The notes under the pieces are model-generated. The model searched no databases, was not told where the DNA came from, and saw only the letters and a list, made by a program, of their open reading frames with translations. Both the position numbers and the translations under genes were made by a program. From Emiliania huxleyi CCMP1516 (taxonomy: Eukaryota; Haptophyta; Isochrysidales; Noelaerhabdaceae): a DNA stretch of 31,557 nt. The stretch spans positions 93,709 through 125,265 of the forward strand of contig NW_005200233.1 of assembly GCF_000372725.1 (NCBI RefSeq), written 5' to 3'. Below, piece by piece: positions 26,887 to 31,557 of the stretch (positions are counted from its first letter, which is position 1; each line of letters opens with the position of its first letter).

Positions 26887-29104
26887 CTATGCGCCGAGCG
26901 CCTTCTTGATCTGCTCGAGGAAGGTGAAGGTGAGGACGTAGTGGGGGCCGACGCGCAGGTAGTGCGACGAGAAGCCGCGGTACAGCCCGAGAGGCCCCTC
27001 GCTGCACAGGAGCTGCTTGGCGCAGTCGACCGCGCCGGCGTAGAGCGTGCCCTGCCCGTCCGGGCCGATGGGCTGGTTGTACAGCCGGTTGCGCACCACG
27101 TCGAGCGGCTGGTTGCAGCAGACGCCGGCGAAGGCGCCTAGTACCATACCTCCAGAGTATCGAACCCGTGCGGGTTCAGGTCCGTGGGTAGTGTGGTAGA
27201 AGGTGCCGGCGAGCGAGGCGAGCATGTGCAGCGGCGGCGCGTCGGGGAGCCTATTAATTAGCAGTAGCCTATTAGTGATCAGCTATTAATTATGGAGGCG
27301 CGACCGCGAGCCTACCATAATAATGGCACAGCATCGGGGCGGGGGGTGCGGCAACGTGCCGTGCAGTCGTGGCATCGCGAGAGTACGAGCGAGTACGAGC
27401 GAGTACGAGGGGTGCGCGGATGCAGTGAATACAGCGGAATGCGGCCGAACACAGCCGAGTGCGTAACCTCTCGAGCGCTGCTTGGACTACAAGAATGGCG
27501 TGTTCCGCTTCTAGGGCCCGCTGCTCCTGCTCACGAGATACGGGGAGATACGGGGGGAGATATGGGGAGATACTCCGCTTCTAGGCCTGCGCGCCAACCG
27601 CGCGCCGCGACCGCCTCCTTGAGGGCGGTGTAGGTGGTGAGGTGAGGCCCCGTCACCATCGCCGACCTATGAATGAATGAATCAATCGCTTCACTCGTAG
27701 ATGGTGCGGCGCCGCCATTGTCTCTCATCATTAATTACACACTCATTGGTTCATCGCGGACCTGGAAGGTGGGGCGGCAGTTCAGGCACACCGTGGGGAG
27801 CACCGCGTGAAGACACTACTGAGGCAGGGAATGCGTGCCCCCCCCCCCCCCCCCCCCGAGTGCTAGCTGGAGCAGGCGCGAGGCTGTCTCCCGCTCTGGG
27901 GGTCGCAGCGCGCGCCGGTCCCGTGCCAAGTGGTGTGCGAGAGAGTCTGCTCTTCAACTCTACGCGGGCGCGAGACCGGCACATCGACACGGCCGTCCCG
28001 CGCCACATGCCCACCAGCCTACGTGCTGAGTACACACCAGCGTGAGGGCGGGAGTACGGTCCCGCGCCGTGTGTTCAGAGCTCTGCGTGAGCGAGTAGGA
28101 GGGGTACGAACACGGTGAGATCGGCCGAACACGGTCGAGTGCAGATGAAGACGTGTCCCCTCGAGCGCCAGTCGGAATACAAGAATGCGTCTCCCCGCGT
28201 CTTCTCCACGCGTCTAGGTCGACGAGCCCCTCTGCGGCGTGGAGCTGTCGGAAGCCGTCCAGCACCGCGCCGCCGCCCGCCGCCTGCTCGCGCGTCGCGA
28301 CAAGCTCACTGGCACTAGACTCGTGCTGTTCGGTGCAAGTGGGTCCTTGTGGGGGTGAGTGACGCTGACTGACTGACTGGCTGAACACTTGTACTTGTTG
28401 CCCGCCCCGCCTGCTGGCGCGTCTCACACGCTGACTAGCACCACGACTGTTGCGCAGGCAAAGCTCGCTTGCGCGCGAGCCCCACCCCCCTGCCGCCTTA
28501 CCACGAGTGGTTATTACTGGTCTGCCCGCTCCGCCCGCTGGCGCGTCTTGAAGAGCTCAATCGGGCTCCTTCTAGGAACCTTCTAGGAACCTTCTAGGAA
28601 CCTTCTAGGAACCTTCCCCTAGGCATGCTCCGCCTGCTGGCGCGTCTTGACGAGCTCGATCGGGTTGCATACCAAGGCGGCGATCGCCCCGGACGACATG
28701 CCGGCGGCCATCCGCTTGTACAGCGGCGCGGGCCCCTGCGCTGCGTCGTGCAGCTGGTCGAGGATCGGCGTGAAGCAGCCGATGCGGAAAAAGGACTTTG
28801 ACGCCTCGCGCAGGACCGAGATCTGCAGCCCCGCCTGCAAGCCTGCCAGCCCGTGCGACTGCCAGACGTGGCGCAGCGTCGCCACCAGCGACGCTGGCTG
28901 CTTGTCCAGCTGCTGGCGCACCTTTCCCACCTCGACTGGGTTTGTGAAGATGGCGGCGAGCGCGGGCGCGAGCGACGACGCCATGAAGCCTCGAGCGTAG
29001 CTTTGCTGCGCGCCTTGACGTGGCAGCACTTCTTGTTTGCTCTCCTCGGTGTCGTGCTCGTCATGCGGCCCGAAGCTCACGCGTCGTCGAGGAGGCATCG
29101 CCAT
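26887..29104 (-). CDS. Mitochondrial carrier (SLC25 family, A34/A35-like), six exons, about 308 aa
   Basis: Exons are 29104-28634, 28283-28228, 28018-27977, 27666 to about 27604, 27250-27207 and 27137-26887. With these the frame is continuous at 309 codons, the normal family length. Only the end of exon 4 is uncertain. Three carrier signatures are present: NPVEVGKVRQQ, NPIELVKTRQQ and QPLDVVRNRLYNQP, each P-x-D/E-x-x-K/R. Other family motifs are GLVGMWRGTAV, SAMVTGPHLTTYTALKEAV and LYRGFSSHYLRVGPH. These most resemble the SLC25A34/35 and yeast Oac1 group, which carry dicarboxylates or oxaloacetate across the inner membrane. Substrate is an inference. The start chosen is Met-Ala-Met at 29104, after an AT-rich leader (29150-29165). 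An N-terminal charged extension precedes the first repeat. Donors are mostly GC. Confidence 0.85.
27251..27603 (-). other. Carrier intron 4 with satellite and introner family B
   Basis: A short GATACGGGGA satellite (27535-27572) is flanked by TCCGCTTCTAGG at 27505 and 27573. The family B core CAGCGCTCGAGAGGTTACG lies at 27465-27483 on the sense strand, with GTGTTCGGCCGC. GAGTACGAGC units lie at 27380-27412. Near the acceptor there is an AT-rich TATTAATTA-type tract. Confidence 0.65.
28019..28227 (-). other. Carrier intron 2, introner family B/C
   Basis: 209 nt, starting GCTCGTCGACCTAGACGCG, with the core CTGGCGCTCGAGGGGACACG and GTGTTCGGCCG. It ends GTGTGTACTCAGCACGTAG before GCTGGTGGGC. The 5' and 3' parts match kinase intron 15. 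GC-AG splicing keeps the E-G-L-V-G-M-W frame. Confidence 0.7.
28284..28633 (-). repeat. Carrier intron 1 with decayed copies of the exon 1 end
   Basis: The exon end GAGCTCGTCAAGACGCGCC then AGCAGGCGG (28634-28660 region) recurs in sense orientation at about 28525-28558, 28402-28420 (shorter) and 28283-28306, where the last copy forms the acceptor GAGCAG|GCGG. A CCTTCTAGGAA satellite (28568-28621) separates the first two. Four copies span one intron. Confidence 0.85.
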
Positions 29105-29249
29105 GAGCTGGCGGTCCGACAAACGGACGCCGAAGAGGGGAACTGGAAAAAAGAATTTAAAAAAACAGCTCTCTCTCACAGCACACAGGCTCGACACAGG
29201 TGCGAACTGGCGCGTGCTAGTACTATCACCGGCACACCACCGGAGCCGC

Positions 29250-29540
29250 CTAAGCGACTCCGTTAAGAACGGCAATGCACTCCGCAACATGCACAATGCC
29301 GCTGTCCCCGCACGCTAGCTCGTTCACCGTCTGCCACGCCACGGCGGTGTGGAGAACGACAGACAAGCGCTGCATCTGCAGCCCGTGCCAGTTCTTGGTG
29401 GTCCATGTGACCTCATCGAGGTGCTGAGCGTGCGAAAGTTTGTTACTCAGCTGGTCCGCCGCCTGCCGAAGAATTCTGCGGACGCCGTCCCCGAAGCACG
29501 GCAATGCCTCACAAACATGGGAGAAAGGGTCGAAAAGCAA
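29250..29540 (-). CDS. Hypothetical ORF, possible repeat-derived
   Basis: A 96-residue frame with PFSHVCEALPCFGDGVRRIL, RQAADQLSNKLSHAQHLDEV and LQMQRLSVVLHTAVAWQTVN. It looks helix-like and lacks the composition of a shadow frame, but I cannot assign a family. The plus strand is open over 29349-29618. The R3 repeat follows at 29672, so it may belong to a dispersed element. Confidence 0.3.
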   Translation of the reverse strand: MLFDPFSHVCEALPCFGDGVRRILRQAADQLSNKLSHAQHLDEVTWTTKNWHGLQMQRLSVVLHTAVAWQTVNELACGDSGIVHVAECIAVLNGVA

Positions 29541-29671
29541 AGGGATGCCTCCTCGCTCCTGAGTCCTGTCCTAGCCACTACCACGATGGCTTCGTTCGTT
29601 ACCAACGCAACGAATTAACATCCTATTCACGAGAGAAGGCAGCGGCTCGCGCCGGCCGTTGCAAAGATCAA

Positions 29672-29740
29672 CACTTGGAGCACTTGGAGTGCGGTTATCT
29701 GCCTCACATCCAGGGCCGGGGAGCTAAGAGCGCACCGGCG
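29672..29740 (+). repeat. Dispersed repeat R3, copy 2
   Basis: Matches 16430-16510: CTTGGAGCACTTGGAG, then CTCACATCCAGGGCCGGGGAG and CTAAGAGCGCACC. Confidence 0.6.
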
Positions 29741-29844
29741 GGCCGGATGCTCGGGAGTAGAAAGATTTTTACAACAAAACTCCCTCGCACGACACTGGGC
29801 ACGGGACTGGCGCGCACTGGCACTAACACAGGCAGAGAGATAGG

Positions 29845-29902
29845 AAGGCGAATCACAGTCCGATTGATTGATTGATGGGAAGGCGAAACACAGTCCGACA
29901 GG
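29845..29902 (-). repeat. R1 3' ends in tandem
   Basis: On the minus strand, CGGACTGTGTTTCGCCTTCC with tail CATCAATCAATCAAT is followed directly by CGGACTGTGATTCGCCTTCC. Two 3' ends of R1 are joined, without the element bodies. The first ATG of the next open frame (29872) lies inside this repeat. Confidence 0.75.
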
Positions 29903-31425
29903 TGAGGAGAAAGAAAAAAGAAAAACAAAATTATCTCGTCGGAAAACCAGCGGAAGTCCTCCCCATCGAGGAGCTGTCGGCGTCGCTCCTAGTCCGATCG
30001 CGATATGGTGCGCGGCTCACGTTCCCAACGTGCGCTCCACACCCAAAGCGGTGGAGCGGTGCTTTCCACACTCTCCACACCCAAGGCATTCCTTCTCTGT
30101 TGCGGGGCGGAGTGGGGCGCAACTGCGGCGGCGCAAATTTGGCATGCGAAGCAACCACCCCGCTCCCTTGGCCACGCAACTGCGCCCATCCACCGCCGCA
30201 GGTGACATCTGACACCGCTAAGCTGCTGGTGCTCTCTCTGGTCGTGCCATGCGAGGCGATCGCCACCCCGCGCCGTCTGACTGCGCGAGCCGCTACCTCT
30301 CCCATTTCGGCGGGCTCGTCTCACACCTGCACCATCCGGGAGGACAACTCGCTCGCAGAGTGCTGGGGTTGGAACAACCACGGCCAGACCACCGTCTCGC
30401 CAAACGTGCAGTACACGCAGATCTCGGCGGGTGAGATGCACACCTGCGGCATCCGCGCAGACAACTCTTGCGCTGAGTGCTGGGGTTGGAATAAGTACGG
30501 ACAACTCGGCCGGTGCGCGGACAACTCGACCGCAGAGTGCTGGGGTAACGACCAAGTCACCGTCTCGCCAAACGCCGCGTACACGCATATCTCGGCGGGC
30601 GGGTCTCACACCTGCGGCATCCGGAAGGACAACTCACTCGCAGAGTGCTGGGGTTGGAACGGGTTCGGCCAGAGCACCGTCTCGCCAGACGTGCCGTACA
30701 CGCATATCTCGGCGGGCTCCTTTCATACCTGCGGCATTCGGGCGGATAACTCGCTCGCAGAGTGCTGGGGTTCCAACTACAGCAACGAGAGCACTATCGC
30801 GCCCGATGTGCCGTACATGCACATCTCGACGGGCTTGGCTCACACCTGCGCTATCCGGGAGGACAACTTGCTCGCAGAGTGTTGGGGCTCGAGCAACTAC
30901 GGCCAGACCACCGTCTCGCCAAACGTGCCCTACACGCAGATCGCGGCGGGCGAACGGCACACCTGCGCCATCCGGGCGGACAACTCGCTCGCAGAGTGCT
31001 GGGGGGCAGGGGCACCTGGTTCCAGCGGCGGTCCCAACCTCGGCCAAAGCACCGTCTCGCCAAACGTGCCGTATGCGCACATTTCGGCGGGCGGGTACCA
31101 CACCTGCAGCATCCGGGAGGACAACTCGCTCGCAGAGTGCTGGGGTTGGAATGGGAACGGCGGCCAGAGCACGGTCTTATCCCCACCGCCTCTGCCGCCG
31201 CCGTCGCCACCTCCTTCTCCCCCCTTTCCGCCACCGCCACCGCCACCGCCGGGTACTGAAGAGAACGACTCCTTGACGTTGGTTGTGATTCTCGCCGCCG
31301 TGTTGCTTGTGCTCATTATTCTCGCGGCGGCGCTGCTGGCCTCGTCCGCCGCGGCGCTGCCGCTCTGCAAGAAGACTACCGAGGCTCCGAAGCCGCATTC
31401 AGCAGCCACGATGCGGGTGGCCTAG
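29872..31425 (+). CDS. RCC1-like repeat protein with C-terminal membrane anchor
   Basis: From about 30300 the frame encodes seven full and one shortened repeat of about 38 residues: HTCxIRxDNSLAECWGWN, GQxTVSPNVPYTxISAG. The G-x-x-H-T-C and C-W-G-x-N-x-x-G-Q pattern is that of RCC1-type beta-propeller blades as found in secreted repeat proteins. Each repeat has two Cys, suggesting disulfides outside the cell. A Pro-rich stalk (residues about 440-465), one hydrophobic span (LTLVVILAAVLLVLIILAAA) and a short cytosolic tail follow, so it is probably a type I surface protein. The N-terminus is doubtful: the first ATG is inside repeat R1 and no signal peptide follows. CCGCCGCAG|GTGACATC at 30201 could be an acceptor, leaving AKLLVLSLVVPCEAIA as the end of a signal peptide. 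Repeat two contains an internal deletion. Confidence 0.75.
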   Translation: MMGRRNTVRQVRRKKKEKQNYLVGKPAEVLPIEELSASLLVRSRYGARLTFPTCAPHPKRWSGAFHTLHTQGIPSLLRGGVGRNCGGANLACEATTPLPWPRNCAHPPPQVTSDTAKLLVLSLVVPCEAIATPRRLTARAATSPISAGSSHTCTIREDNSLAECWGWNNHGQTTVSPNVQYTQISAGEMHTCGIRADNSCAECWGWNKYGQLGRCADNSTAECWGNDQVTVSPNAAYTHISAGGSHTCGIRKDNSLAECWGWNGFGQSTVSPDVPYTHISAGSFHTCGIRADNSLAECWGSNYSNESTIAPDVPYMHISTGLAHTCAIREDNLLAECWGSSNYGQTTVSPNVPYTQIAAGERHTCAIRADNSLAECWGAGAPGSSGGPNLGQSTVSPNVPYAHISAGGYHTCSIREDNSLAECWGWNGNGGQSTVLSPPPLPPPSPPPSPPFPPPPPPPPGTEENDSLTLVVILAAVLLVLIILAAALLASSAAALPLCKKTTEAPKPHSAATMRVA

Positions 31426-31557
31426 GCATCGTGCCCCACGCTGGGTCCCAATGAATGTCCAGAAGAGGTCCGAAGAGATGTCCAGAAGAGGTCCAGAAGA
31501 TGAGATGTCTAGGTAGCAGAGAGCGCCTTTGGCTTGAGTGTGCTGTTAATAGGGTTT

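Noticed and set aside
29349..29618. Plus-strand 89-residue frame
   Set aside because: It is opposite a better-formed minus frame and shows no domain; neither strand is convincing.

Overview
The window reads as nuclear DNA of a GC-rich unicellular alga. The evidence is dense introns, two-domain eukaryotic genes (FHA plus kinase, SANT plus a probable F-box, RCC1 repeats plus a membrane anchor), an AP2-like domain, SLC25 and NSUN families, non-LTR retroelement debris, many microsatellites and one 100-N scaffold gap. A haptophyte of the Emiliania/Gephyrocapsa type is my best guess from overall character. A pelagophyte or another intron-gaining alga cannot be excluded from sequence alone.

Layout. 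1-1096: 5' part of an NSUN5/Rcm1-like rRNA methyltransferase (minus), its first intron starting in a GA/GT microsatellite. 1133-2057: a candidate element with terminal inverted repeats. 2198-3000: two dispersed repeats that recur inverted elsewhere. 4000-4380: a 111-bp triple repeat. 4581-5243: a small membrane-anchored protein. 5555-7468 (minus): a conserved protist gene carrying a frameshift and split by a 788-bp foldback element. 7479-10018 (plus): a probable F-box-like gene with introns full of satellites. 10249-10546: nested palindromes around the gap. 12118-12429: a truncated domain fragment. 13378-14481 (minus): a two-exon SANT protein. 14654-15784 (minus): an AP2-like gene. 15790-16407: FHA and reverse-transcriptase relics. 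16898-21831 (minus): a Chk2-like FHA kinase that I could resolve into about 17 exons. 22870-24527: three repeat copies. 24546-26397 (plus): a two-exon PAPS sulfotransferase. 26887-29104 (minus): a six-exon mitochondrial carrier. 29872-31425 (plus): an RCC1-like repeat membrane protein.

The genes are unrelated housekeeping, signalling and surface functions on both strands and do not form a pathway. What unites them is their introns. Most introns in the kinase and carrier start with a second copy of the exon sequence that follows their acceptor, as if each arose by duplication of an AG|G site. Donors are GT, GC and apparently GA, and the acceptor is almost always AG|G. Two intron sequence families recur between genes, always in sense orientation: a 37-nt unit with a hairpin beside the acceptor, and a unit of about 100-200 nt built around a GCGCTCGAGAGG core. 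Other introns are filled by 10-12-bp satellites that also keep one orientation relative to the gene. This looks like active, introner-like intron gain and is the main discovery candidate here.

Limits: everything is from reading the sequence. Splice sites are inferred from frame and protein family fit, no transcript evidence is available, and low-complexity stretches (3000-4500, 10550-12000, 12430-13370, 21832-22830) yielded no gene I would defend.
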